Made by a program: the position numbers and the translations under genes
DNA from: Nakamurella multipartita DSM 44233
GTDB lineage: Bacteria; Actinomycetota; Actinomycetes; Mycobacteriales; Nakamurellaceae
Direction of reading: 5' to 3'
Length of the DNA: 64,000 nucleotides
NCBI RefSeq assembly: GCF_000024365.1
Contig: NC_013235.1
Span: forward strand, 4,464,001 to 4,528,000
Notes under the pieces: generated by a model
What the model was told of the DNA's origin: nothing
Database searches by the model: none
Seen by the model: only the letters and a program-made list of their open reading frames with translations
Shown here: in pieces, positions 9,423-21,442 of the stretch
How positions within the stretch are numbered: position 1 is the stretch's first letter
Layout: every line of letters begins with the position of its first letter

Positions 9423-10604
9423 ATGGCCAACGAGCCCGAGACCCAGCACTCCCCGACGGCGCCGGTGGTGCACCACCATCCCGACGATCCGCTGCACGCC
9501 CGCCGGGTGCACGCCTACGGGCTCCCCCGCGGGCTGATCATCATGCTCGGCCTGGCCGCCGGCGTGGTGGTCGCGGCCGGCATCCACGCGGTGCCGGATC
9601 TGATCGGCCCGATCTTCCTGGCCCTGGTGCTGACCATCACGGTGGACCCGCTGCGCGGCATGATGATTCGCCGCGGCGCTCCGCGCTGGCTGGCCACGCT
9701 GGTCGTGGTGATCGGGGTCTACGCGATCATCTTCGGGCTAGTGATCGCCGCCGCGGTGGGCGTCGCCCAGTTCGTCGGCCTGATGCCGCAGTACGCCGAC
9801 CAGCTGCAGACCGAGCTGACCGGGGTCAAGAGCTGGCTGGCCGGGATGGGGGTCACCCAGGAGCAGATCCAGAGCATGCTCTCCAGCGTCGACAAGAGTT
9901 CGATCCTGTCCTACATCGCCTCGCTGCTCTCCAGCGTGATGAACGTGTTCACGTCGCTGTTCTTCATCATCACGCTGCTGATCTTCCTGGCCGTGGACGG
10001 CTCGGTGTTCAGCGAGCGGATGGTCAAGCACCGCCCGGGCCGCGAGCCGGCGCTCAACGCACTCGGCCAGTTCGCCGCCGGCACCCGCAAGTACTTCGCG
10101 GTGGCGACGATCTTCGGCGGCATCGTCGCGGTCCTGGACGGGGCCGCCCTGGTGATCATGGGGATCCCGGCGGCCGGCCTGTGGGCGCTGCTGGCGTTCG
10201 TGACGAACTACATCCCCAATATCGGATTCATCATCGGCCTGATCCCGCCGGCCCTGCTCGGCCTGCTGGTCGGCGGCCCGAGCCTGATGATCTGGGTGAT
10301 CGTCGTCTACTGCGTGCTGAACTTCATCATCCAGTCGGTGCTGCAGCCCAAGTTCGTCGGCGACGCGGTCGGCCTGACCACCACGATGAGCTTCCTGTCG
10401 CTGATCCTGTGGGCGTTCCTGCTCGGACCGCTGGGCGCCATCCTGGCCATTCCGGCCAGCCTGCTGGTCAAGGCGATCATGGTCGACGTCGACCCCGAGG
10501 CCAAGTGGCTGCAACTGTTCCTGGGCGACGAACCGATCCTGACCAAGAAGGAAAAGACGCCGAAGCCCGCCAAGAAGAGCAAACCGGCGGTCGAACCGGC
10601 CTGA
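9423..10604 (+). CDS. AI-2E family (PerM/TqsA-like) transporter
   Basis: Polytopic membrane protein of the AI-2E transporter family, 393 residues. The family covers exporters of the quorum-sensing molecule AI-2 as well as Na+/H+ antiporters and permeases, so the substrate cannot be assigned. Family features include the N-terminal helix pair (LIIMLGLAAGVVVAAGI; LIGPIFLALVLTITVDPL), an amphipathic central region with the repeated SML-type helix, and the conserved FVTNYIPNIGFIIGLIPPALLGL and VLQPKFVGDAVGL blocks. A lysine/proline-rich tail ends the protein. ATG 9423 is the start; the open frame extends further left but without family similarity. It is the only plus-strand chromosomal gene between 1.4 and 43 kb other than the IS transposase, which marks it as an insertion into the conserved minus-strand block. 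Confidence 0.88.
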   Translation: MANEPETQHSPTAPVVHHHPDDPLHARRVHAYGLPRGLIIMLGLAAGVVVAAGIHAVPDLIGPIFLALVLTITVDPLRGMMIRRGAPRWLATLVVVIGVYAIIFGLVIAAAVGVAQFVGLMPQYADQLQTELTGVKSWLAGMGVTQEQIQSMLSSVDKSSILSYIASLLSSVMNVFTSLFFIITLLIFLAVDGSVFSERMVKHRPGREPALNALGQFAAGTRKYFAVATIFGGIVAVLDGAALVIMGIPAAGLWALLAFVTNYIPNIGFIIGLIPPALLGLLVGGPSLMIWVIVVYCVLNFIIQSVLQPKFVGDAVGLTTTMSFLSLILWAFLLGPLGAILAIPASLLVKAIMVDVDPEAKWLQLFLGDEPILTKKEKTPKPAKKSKPAVEPA

Positions 10605-10613
10605 TCAACGGCA

Positions 10614-10651
10614 AAAGGCCGCGGATCCCACTGACGGGATCCGCGGCCTTT
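10614..10651. terminator. Strong bidirectional hairpin terminator
   Basis: A perfect 16-bp stem (10614-10629 with 10636-10651; arm AAAGGCCGCGGATCCC) with a 6-nt loop lies 9 nt after the stop of the AI-2E-type gene and 25 nt beyond the stop of the convergent DUF1540 gene. The AAA/TTT ends of the stem give a short T run in either direction. Confidence 0.9.
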
Positions 10652-10676
10652 CGCGTGCTACGTGGGGGTGACGGGG

Positions 10677-10979
10677 TCAGCGCGCCTGGAAGGTCAAGCA
10701 ATCGGCGGCGTCCGCGCCGGCCCCGATCTTGACCGAGCTGGCCGTGCACTCGAGCGACTCGTTGTGCTGACAGTCGGCCCGCTGACAGGCGCCGACGTGG
10801 CCGGTCACCTTGGCCAACCCACCCTTGGACGACAACGGGATGAAGGTGGCGCAGGCGGCATCGGCAGATTCGCGGCCGCCCACCGTGATCGCGAACGCGT
10901 GGCAGTTCGAGTGATCGTTGTACGAGCACCCGGACACCGTGCACTCGGCAATCGGACGCATCTCCAGCATCGCAGTCAT
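10677..10979 (-). CDS. Tandem DUF1540 cysteine-rich small protein
   Basis: 100-residue protein built from two DUF1540 units. The first, near residues 13-35, has the Cys pattern of CTVSGCSYNDHSNCHA; the second, near residues 64-86, has CQRADCQHNESLECTA. Each unit ends in a conserved ITVG/VKIG turn. The Cys/His spacing suggests metal binding, but the function of DUF1540 is not established. A central ADAACATFIPL segment and a final ADAADCLTF segment give a further internal repeat. The start is ATG 10979, preceded by a good GGAGG; a longer upstream frame has no support. It lies downstream of a hemerythrin-like gene on the same strand with a 100-nt gap, and is terminated by the 16-bp hairpin. Confidence 0.85.
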   Translation of the reverse strand: MTAMLEMRPIAECTVSGCSYNDHSNCHAFAITVGGRESADAACATFIPLSSKGGLAKVTGHVGACQRADCQHNESLECTASSVKIGAGADAADCLTFQAR

Positions 10980-11079
10980 GGTTCCTCCGTCGACTCGGCG
11001 TGGTGGGCCTGCCCAGACGGTCGACGGTAGCCCTCGAAACGAAGACCGGCTAGCCAGGCAGTACTGCCTTACCCGCAGG

Positions 11080-11778
11080 TCAGAGGCCATCCGGACAGCG
11101 CAGCTCGCGCATCTCCCGCAGGTACTGCTCCTGGCCCACCATCCGGTACAGCAGCCGGGCCGGCCCGGGCACCTTGCTCATCAGGTTGCGCCGTTCGGCC
11201 TCGGTGGCGTCCTCGAGCATCGCGCCGAGCATCCAGGCCATCCGGTTCAGCGGGATCCAGCTGGCCGCGCGCAGCCCCAGCGCGAGCCATTCGCGGTTGC
11301 TGAAGTGCCGGTCCACCGCGGGCAGCACCCGCTGCTCGACCAGATCCAGATGGTCGGTGACGCCGTCGGCCAGCTCGGTCAGGATGTCCACCAGCAGGTC
11401 GCGCACGTCGAGGTCGGCGGCCGCCGTCCACAGCCCGAGCATGGCGTCCAGCTCGTCGAGCAGCTCCTCGTGGCGCCGGTGCCGCGCCTGCATGCCGTCC
11501 CGGATCGCCGGTTCCAGCGGGGCCCGTTCGGCCAGCCGGCCCAGCAGCAGGTGCTGCTCGGCGTGGTGATGGTGGCGCAGCGCGGTGGCCAGGTCCCGGT
11601 AATGACCGGCCAGCAGCACGGCCCGGTCGGCGCGTCCCGCCGGCACCGCGCCGACCAGCGCCGGCAGCAGCCGCAGCTCCCGGCGGAAGACCTTGTGGAC
11701 CAGCACCAGATCGGTGGCCAGACCGACCCGTTGAGGACAGCCGGCGGTCCCGGTCGCGAGGTCGACGGGTGCGGACAC
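11080..11778 (-). CDS. Hemerythrin-like (HHE) domain protein
   Basis: 232-residue all-helical protein of the hemerythrin HHE family, which uses His/Glu/Asp ligands to hold a di-iron centre for O2, NO or iron handling. Visible candidate ligands are VHKVFRREL (H and E), HHHHAEQHLL near residue 75, RHEELLDEL near residue 105, and DHLDLVEQRVLP near residue 143. These sit on four successive helices as expected. The C-terminal third (WIPLNRMAWMLGAMLEDA...) is typical of the actinobacterial version. The GTG at 11778 has GGAGG close upstream. Physiological ligand and role are unknown; the family is often linked to oxidative or nitrosative stress. Confidence 0.8.
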   Translation of the reverse strand: MSAPVDLATGTAGCPQRVGLATDLVLVHKVFRRELRLLPALVGAVPAGRADRAVLLAGHYRDLATALRHHHHAEQHLLLGRLAERAPLEPAIRDGMQARHRRHEELLDELDAMLGLWTAAADLDVRDLLVDILTELADGVTDHLDLVEQRVLPAVDRHFSNREWLALGLRAASWIPLNRMAWMLGAMLEDATEAERRNLMSKVPGPARLLYRMVGQEQYLREMRELRCPDGL

Positions 11779-11936
11779 GGGGTACCTCCGGGGGGTCGAT
11801 CGGTGGGCGGAGCCGACCCGATGCGGGCACCGTCAGCCGGTCACCGGACGCCATCGGGCGGGGTTGCCATCAAGAGATGTGACCCGTCTGCCTGATACAC
11901 CGGAACGGCCTGTGACCGGCACCGATCACCGTCCGA

Positions 11937-12998
11937 CTAGCGGGCCCGCGGGTGCGCGGTGACGTAGACCTCGCGCAGCGCGTCGACGGTGACCAGGGTG
12001 TAGATCTGCGTGGTGGTCACCGAGGCGTGGCCCAGCAGCTCCTGCACCGACCGGACGTCGGCGCCGCCTTCGAGCAGGTGGGTCGCGAACGAGTGCCGCA
12101 GCGTGTGCGGGGAGACACCGGACGCCGGCAGCCCGGCCCGGCGGGCGGCGTCGGCCAGCACCTGCCAGGCGCTCTGCCGGGACAGCCGGCCGCCGCGAAT
12201 GTTGAGGAACAGCGCACCGCGGGCCGGGCCGGCGCCCCGACCGGCCGCGGCCAGCACCGGCCGGCCCCGCACCAGGTAGGCCTCCAGGGCGCGGAGGGCG
12301 AAGGAACCGACCGGGACTAGCCGCTCCTTGGCTCCCTTGCCGTGCAGCCGGACCACCGACGTGATGGGCGGGGCAACTTGGGGATCGGTCGGGTCGGTCG
12401 GGTCGGTGGACGACCGGCCGGCCAGGCGGCCCGGGCCGAGGTCGATGTCGTCGACGTCGAGCCCGACCACCTCGCTGATCCGGGCCCCGGTCGCGTACAG
12501 CAGCTCGAGCAGGGCCCGGTCACGCAGGCCGCGAGGACCGTCCGGGTCGGCGGAGCCGGCCGCGTCCAGCAGCCGGCCGATGGCCTCGACCGGCAGCGCC
12601 TTGGGCAGCCGGCGGGCCGGCGTCGGCGGGTGCACGTCCCGCGACGGATCGGCCTCGGCGGTGCCCTCGTTGAGCAGGAACCGGTGCCAGCCGCGGGCCG
12701 CGACCACCGCCCGGGCCGCGGACGAGGCGGCCAGCGGCGGCCGGCCGTCGGCCCCGGTGCGCAGGCAGACCAGGAAGTCCGAGACGTCCGCGGCGGTCAC
12801 GTCCGCGACCCGGGTGCGCCCGGCCGCGGCCAGGAACTGCAGGTACCGGTTCAGGTCACGGCGGTAGGACAGCACCGTGTTGCGGGCCACCCCGCGCTCG
12901 ACCACCAGATGATCGAGGTACCCGCGCAGGGCGGCGACCAGCTCGGGCGACGGCTCGACCGGCGAGGCCACCGCCTCCCGAGCCGGGTTCACCGACAC
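11937..12998 (-). CDS. xerD: Site-specific tyrosine recombinase XerD
   Basis: Resolves chromosome dimers at dif together with XerC; 353 residues. The N-terminal SAM-like core-binding domain (residues about 18-110) is followed by the catalytic domain. All six family catalytic positions are identifiable: Arg173 (TGARISE), Lys221 (GKGAKER), His298 and Arg301 ([10 protein letters not shown]), His324 (LLGHAS) and Tyr333 (TTQIYT). At 353 residues it is about 40-50 longer than typical XerD. Part of the excess is a DPT-repeat insert at about residues 199-206, encoded by a 9-bp DNA microsatellite. The start is GTG 12998, 31 nt downstream of the Nudix stop. Position beside the Nudix gene and pyrG matches Rv1699-Rv1701. 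Confidence 0.93.
   Translation of the reverse strand: MSVNPAREAVASPVEPSPELVAALRGYLDHLVVERGVARNTVLSYRRDLNRYLQFLAAAGRTRVADVTAADVSDFLVCLRTGADGRPPLAASSAARAVVAARGWHRFLLNEGTAEADPSRDVHPPTPARRLPKALPVEAIGRLLDAAGSADPDGPRGLRDRALLELLYATGARISEVVGLDVDDIDLGPGRLAGRSSTDPTDPTDPQVAPPITSVVRLHGKGAKERLVPVGSFALRALEAYLVRGRPVLAAAGRGAGPARGALFLNIRGGRLSRQSAWQVLADAARRAGLPASGVSPHTLRHSFATHLLEGGADVRSVQELLGHASVTTTQIYTLVTVDALREVYVTAHPRAR
12382..12408. repeat. 9-bp microsatellite inside xerD
   Basis: Three near-perfect copies of a GGGTCGGTC unit encode the Asp-Pro-Thr repeat inserted between the two halves of the XerD catalytic domain. The period is a multiple of three, so copy-number change would keep the frame. Confidence 0.75.
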
Positions 12999-13029
12999 CG
13001 GGACCGGCCCCGGGCCGGGCCGGGCACCC

Positions 13030-17045
<4,016 letters not shown>

Positions 17046-17049
<4 letters not shown>

Positions 17050-17864
17050 GCCGGCACCTGCTGGGTCGCGGCCGTCGTCGTCGCGCCGGTCGCGCTCCCG
17101 GTCTCGGGCGCCGGCTCCGCGGCCAGCAGGAACGCGGCGATCTGCTCGGCGGTCTGCCGGGGCTTGTCGGCCACGATGCGGCCGTCGCCGAGGAACAGCA
17201 CCCGGTCCGCGTACGCGGCCGCGATCGGGTCGTGGGTGACCATGGCGATGGACTGCCCACCCTCCCGGCTGGCCACGGCCAGCAGACCGAGCACCTGACG
17301 GCTGCTGCGCGAGTCCAGGTTGCCGGTCGGCTCGTCGGCGAAGACCAGGTCGGGCGCGGTGGCCAGGGCGCGGGCGATGGCCACCCGCTGCTGCTGCCCG
17401 CCGGAGAGCTGGTGCGGCCGGTGGCGCAGCCGGCCGGACAGGCCCAGCGCGGAGATCAGCCGATCGACCCGAGTCCGTTCGGCGTCGGTGGGGCGGCGAC
17501 CGTCCAGGTCGAACGGCAGCAGGATGTTGCCCAGCGCGTCCAGCGTGGGCACCAGGTTGAAGGCCTGGAACACGAACCCGATGCGGCGCCGGCGCAGCAC
17601 GGTCAGCTCGGTGTCCGAGCGGCCGGTGATCTTGGTGTCGCCGATCCACGCCTGACCGGAGGACGGCGCGTCCAGCCCGGCCATGATGTGCATCAGGGTG
17701 GACTTGCCGGACCCGGACGGGCCCATGATCGCGGTGAACTCGCCGCGGCGGATGCTCACGCTGACCCCGGCCAGCGCGTGCACCATCCCTTCGCCGGAGC
17801 CGTAGGTCTTGGTCAACTGCTGCACCCGGGCCGCGGGGCGGGGGGCGCTCTGTCCGATCAACAT
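17046..17864 (-). CDS. ABC transporter ATP-binding protein (LolD/MacB type)
   Basis: 272-residue ATPase energising the adjacent FtsX-type permease. Visible are Walker A (GPSGSGKST), Q-loop ([15 protein letters not shown]), the ABC signature [15 protein letters not shown], Walker [13 protein letters not shown] and the H-switch MVTHDP. The NLVP/N-IL-P sequence after the Q-loop is typical of the LolD/MacB subfamily. The start is taken as ATG 17864; an in-frame upstream start would add about 21 residues without similarity. A Thr/Ala-rich tail of about 25 residues follows the core. The 93-nt gap to the response regulator gene suggests the transporter may share or follow its promoter. Confidence 0.93.
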
Positions 17865-17957
17865 GCCTGCGACGCTAGGGATCACGCGGCGTCGCGGGCA
17901 TCGGTCGGCAGTCGCGCCCGCATCCATCCAGCGGATGATCCTGGCGGTCCGCCGGGC

Positions 17958-18614
17958 TCAGGTCAGACCGTGTTCATAGGCGAACACGACCAGCTGAACC
18001 CGGTCCCGCAGGGCCAGTTTGCCCAGGATCCGGCTGATGTGGGTCTTGACGGTCGCCTCGGAGAGGAACTCGCGGGCCGCGATCTCGGCGTTGCTCAGGC
18101 CCCGGGCGGCCAGCGCGAAGATCTCCCGTTCGCGCTGGGTCAGCTCGGCGAACGCAGCCGGGACCGGGGCCGGCGCGGACGCCGCGAACCGGCTGAACAG
18201 GTCCCGGGTGGCGGCGGCCGCGATCACCGCGGACCCCGCGTGCACGGTGCGGATGGCGGCCAGCAGGAACTCGGGGTCGGCGTCCTTGAGCAGGAATCCG
18301 CTGGCCCCCTGCCGGATCGCCCGGGCCGCCGCCTCGTCCAGGTCGAAGGTGGTCAGCATGACCACGCGCGGCGGGTCGGGGTCGGCCAGCAGCTCGGCGG
18401 TCGCGGCCAGCCCGTCCAGCACCGGCATCCGGATGTCCATTAACACCACGTCGGGCCGGCTCGCCCGGACCATGTCGACGCCCTGCCGCCCGTCGGCCGC
18501 CTCCCCCACCACCTGCAGGTCGGGTTGGGAGTCCACGACCATCCGGATGCCGGCCCGGAACAGCGCCTGGTCGTCCACCAGCGCCACCCGGATCCGGTCG
18601 GGACGCGCGGTCAT
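17958..18614 (-). CDS. Two-component response regulator, NarL/LuxR family
   Basis: 218-residue DNA-binding response regulator. The receiver domain holds the acidic pair and phospho-acceptor (VALVDDQALFR; DVVLMDIRMPV with Asp as acceptor), the conserved Thr (MLTTFD) and Lys (GFLLKDADPE). The C-terminal LuxR helix-turn-helix is LTQREREIFALAARGLSNAEIA...ATVKTHISRIL. ATG 18614 is chosen because it overlaps the kinase stop by 4 nt; a GTG three codons upstream is the alternative. The likely target is the downstream ABC transporter operon, by analogy with other kinase-regulator-exporter modules. Confidence 0.93.
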   Translation of the reverse strand: MTARPDRIRVALVDDQALFRAGIRMVVDSQPDLQVVGEAADGRQGVDMVRASRPDVVLMDIRMPVLDGLAATAELLADPDPPRVVMLTTFDLDEAAARAIRQGASGFLLKDADPEFLLAAIRTVHAGSAVIAAAATRDLFSRFAASAPAPVPAAFAELTQREREIFALAARGLSNAEIAAREFLSEATVKTHISRILGKLALRDRVQLVVFAYEHGLT

Positions 18615-19762
18615 GCCGGCCACTGCACGGGCAGCCGGGCCTGCACCCGGTACCGGCCAGGACCCCGGTCGGCCCGCAGGTGACCACCGGCCAGCTCGGC
18701 GCGTTCCCGCATGCCGATCAGGCCGTGGCCGGTGCGCTCGGTGGCCGGCGCCGGCCCGGACACCCCGTTGTCGACCGACACCTCGACCCGGTCGTCCCGC
18801 CAGGCCAAGGCGACCTGCACCGGGCCGCCGTCACCGTGCCGCAGCGCGTTGGTCAGCGCCTCCTGCAGGATCCGGTACACCGCCAGCTGCACCCCGGCCG
18901 GCGGTTCGGCCGGCGGCGCCGGCGTGACGTCGACCCGCAGGTCCACCCCGGCCGCCCGGACCTGCTGGTAGAGCTCCTCGGTGTCGGCCAGGGTCGGCTG
19001 CGGCCCGTCGCCCTGGCTGTGCCGCAGCCGGGTCAGCAGCAGCCGCACATCGGCCAGCGCGGATCGGGCGGTGGAGCCGATGGTGGTCAGCGCGGCGGTG
19101 GCCGCGGCCGGATCGGTGGCGGCGGCGTACCTGGCCCCGTCGGCCTGGGCGATCACCACGGCCAGCGAGTGGGCGACGACGTCGTGCATGTCCCGGGCGA
19201 TCCGCACCCGCTCGGCCTCGGCCACCGCCGCGGCCTGCGCCCGGACCTGGGCGAGCCGGTTCGCCCGAGCCTGCAGCACCGTGCGGGCCAATGCGCCGGC
19301 CGTCCAGCTCAGCAGCAGCGAGAACAGCGCGGCCCCCAGGACCAGGCCGAACTCACGGACCGAGGGCTGCGCGCCGCCCACAGGCAGCGGGCCGAGCAAC
19401 ACGTACAGGGTGATGACCCCGGCCCCGACCACGGCCGAGGCCAGCCCCAGCCAGAACACCAGCCGGGTGCCGTAGGCCGCCGTCGCGTAGAGCACGGCAA
19501 ACACCGCGACGTCGGCGAACCGCGGCGGCACCGCCCACAGCATCTGCAGGACGGCGGCGATCCAGGCGATCGCCAGCGACAGCGGCGGCGACGCCCGGCG
19601 TACCGCCAGCGCCCCGGTGAACCCCAGCACGGTGACCAGCAGGGCCAGCCGGCCGGAGGTGCCGCCCAGGACCGCCCACTCGACCAGCAGCGCCAGCACC
19701 AGGAACGCCCCGGCCAGCGCCAGGTCGACCGCGGTCTGGGTAGGGGTCAGCCGGCGCAGCAC
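18611..19762 (-). CDS. Sensor histidine kinase, NarL-partner (HisKA_3) type
   Basis: 383-residue sensor kinase. The N-terminal half has about five membrane helices (LALAGAFLVLALLVEWAVL, LVTVLGFTGALAV, VFWLGLASAVVGAGVITLYVLL, LVLGAALFSLLLSWTAG) with almost no extracytoplasmic loop, so it probably senses within or near the membrane. The HisKA_3 dimerisation helix carries the phospho-acceptor in ERVRIARDMHDVVAHSL. The HATPase domain follows (ILQEALTNALRHGDGG N-box; GHGLIGMRERAELAGG G-box). The GTG at 19762 is the first start in the frame with partner-like similarity. The ISL3 element lies 133 bp upstream, so transcription of this gene may be affected by the insertion. Confidence 0.9.
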   Translation of the reverse strand: MLRRLTPTQTAVDLALAGAFLVLALLVEWAVLGGTSGRLALLVTVLGFTGALAVRRASPPLSLAIAWIAAVLQMLWAVPPRFADVAVFAVLYATAAYGTRLVFWLGLASAVVGAGVITLYVLLGPLPVGGAQPSVREFGLVLGAALFSLLLSWTAGALARTVLQARANRLAQVRAQAAAVAEAERVRIARDMHDVVAHSLAVVIAQADGARYAAATDPAAATAALTTIGSTARSALADVRLLLTRLRHSQGDGPQPTLADTEELYQQVRAAGVDLRVDVTPAPPAEPPAGVQLAVYRILQEALTNALRHGDGGPVQVALAWRDDRVEVSVDNGVSGPAPATERTGHGLIGMRERAELAGGHLRADRGPGRYRVQARLPVQWPA

Positions 19763-19895
19763 CCGCTCACCGTAGGCGGACCGGCCGGCCGCGGCATCGG
19801 CCGCTGGATGTATCCCGGCCCCGCCCGGTGCCCCGCCCCGCCGCCCCGACCGCCGCCCCGCGTCCAGTTGATCATGGGCAGAAGCCCGTTATCCG

Positions 19896-21350
19896 GGGTC
19901 TTCAGACTTGATGGGGCTCTGGGCTTCCGACCTGCGGCGGCGTGTCGGGTGAGATGAGGGCTCGTGGCCTTCGAAACTGGTTGTTCTCTACGCAATCAGC
20001 CGAAGGACCACGAGCATGGACCAGAGTAGTAGCTCGCTGCTGTTGGACATTGACGGGTTGGTCGTCGACCGGGTCGTCCGCAACGACGCCGGCCGACGGG
20101 TCGTGCACTGCTCGACCGACCCCCAACTGGCCGGCTGGTGCCCGGAGTGCGGTGAGCAGTCGAAGTCTCCGAAGGCGTGGGTGACGACCCGCCCGCGGGA
20201 CGTCCGGCTCGGCGAGGACAAGCCGATCCTGTTGTGGCGCAAACGGAAATGGCGCTGCCAGGTCGACAGCTGCGAGCGGAAGGTGTTCACCGAATGCCTA
20301 CCCGAGCAGATCCCTGCCCGGGCCCGGATCACCACCCGCGCCCGCCGGCTGGCGGCGGAAGCGATCGGCGACCACACCCGACCGGTGTCCGGCGTCGCGG
20401 CCGAGTTCGGCATGGACTGGCGCATCGCGCACGACGCGTTCGTCGCCCACTCTGCCGCGGTGCTCCCCGACGCGCCGCCGCCGGTCACCGTGCTGGGCGT
20501 CGACGAGACCCGCCGCGGCAAGGCCCACTACGAGACCGACCCGACCACCGGGGAGAAGACCTGGGTGGACCGGTTCGACACCGGCCTGGTCGATCTGAGC
20601 GGCAACGGTGGCCTGTTCGCACAGGTCAACGGCCGCACCAGCAAGGTCCTCATCGAGTGGCTGCAGGCGCAGGACCCGGACTGGCTCGCCACCATCACCC
20701 ACATCTCGATGGACACGTCCGCGACGTACGCCCGCGCCGCCCGCCTCGCCCTGCCGAACGCCGTCGTGGTCGTGGACCGGTTCCACCTGGTCGCCCTGGC
20801 CAACAAGGCGGTCACCGACTACCGGCGGGAGTTGGCCTGGGCGCTTCGTGGCCGGCGGGGCCGCAAGTGCGACCCGGAATGGGCGCAACGGAACCGGCTG
20901 CTGCGCGCCGTGGAGACTCTCACTCCGGACGAGCTGGCCAAGGTGCGGGAAGCGATGCGCCGGGCCGACCCCTCCGGCGGCCTCGAGAAATGCTGGCAGG
21001 GCAAGGAACTGCTCCGCAAGCTGCTCAAGCTCGCCGGCACCAACCCCGACCGCGGACAGATCTTCAACGCGCTGACCGCGTTCTACCTGCACTGCGCCGA
21101 CTCCGAGATCTCCCAGCTGCGCAGGCTCGCGTGGACGGTGCATGCCTGGCAGAACTCGATCATCGCCGGCCTGCACACCGGCATCAGCAACGGCCGCACC
21201 GAGGGCTACAACCGGATCGTCAAACACATCGGCCGGATCGCGTTCGGCTTCCGCAACCAGGACAACCAGAAGCGGCGGATACGCTACGCCTGCACCCGGA
21301 AATCCCGGGCGTCAACCAGCAGCGCGAAGCCCTGCCAACTCTGAAGAGCC
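19896..21350. mobile_element. Complete ISL3-family insertion sequence (1455 bp)
   Basis: The ends are imperfect inverted repeats: GGGTCTTCAGACTTG on the left and, as the reverse complement on the right, GGCTCTTCAGAGTTG. The element is flanked by a perfect 8-bp direct repeat GTTATCCG (19888-19895 and 21351-21358), the target-duplication length expected for ISL3. It encodes one full-length transposase whose stop codon lies inside the right inverted repeat. Perfect flanks and an intact gene indicate a fairly recent insertion. Confidence 0.93.
20016..21344 (+). CDS. ISL3-family transposase
   Basis: 442-residue DDE transposase. The N-terminal zinc-binding region has CPECGEQ and a second cysteine pair around WRCQVDSCERK. 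A helix-turn-helix-like segment follows (RITTRARRLAAEAIGD). The catalytic triad positions can be proposed from family motifs: Asp in VLGVDETRRG, Asp in VVVDRFHLVALAN and Glu in SNGRTEGYNRIVK, which is followed by the conserved IGRIAFGFRN segment. The length is normal for the family and there is no frameshift, so the protein should be active. The start is ATG 20016 with no long upstream frame. Confidence 0.95.
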   Translation: MDQSSSSLLLDIDGLVVDRVVRNDAGRRVVHCSTDPQLAGWCPECGEQSKSPKAWVTTRPRDVRLGEDKPILLWRKRKWRCQVDSCERKVFTECLPEQIPARARITTRARRLAAEAIGDHTRPVSGVAAEFGMDWRIAHDAFVAHSAAVLPDAPPPVTVLGVDETRRGKAHYETDPTTGEKTWVDRFDTGLVDLSGNGGLFAQVNGRTSKVLIEWLQAQDPDWLATITHISMDTSATYARAARLALPNAVVVVDRFHLVALANKAVTDYRRELAWALRGRRGRKCDPEWAQRNRLLRAVETLTPDELAKVREAMRRADPSGGLEKCWQGKELLRKLLKLAGTNPDRGQIFNALTAFYLHCADSEISQLRRLAWTVHAWQNSIIAGLHTGISNGRTEGYNRIVKHIGRIAFGFRNQDNQKRRIRYACTRKSRASTSSAKPCQL

Positions 21351-21442
21351 GTTATCCGGGACGGATAACGGGCTTCTGCCCATGATCAACTCCCCTTGCG
21401 GGGGACACGTCGGCGGCGCCGTGGATCGGGACGCCGGTCCGG

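Larger units (their letters stand above)
19867..21390. repeat. 61-bp perfect palindrome interrupted by an IS element
   Basis: The left arm is 19867-19895 (begins GTTGATCATGGGCAGAAG) and the right arm 21362-21390 is its exact reverse complement over 29 bp. Removing the IS and one 8-bp target copy restores arm, GGA loop, arm. Each arm contains a smaller GGGC-AGAA-GCCC hairpin. The right arm ends 52 bp beyond the mctB stop, so the intact structure was probably the terminator of the steA-mctB transcript. Confidence 0.85.

Noticed and set aside
11937-12998. Phage or integron integrase
   Set aside because: Synteny with the pyrG-Nudix-xerD block and the sequence identify housekeeping XerD; there is no attachment site or cargo nearby.
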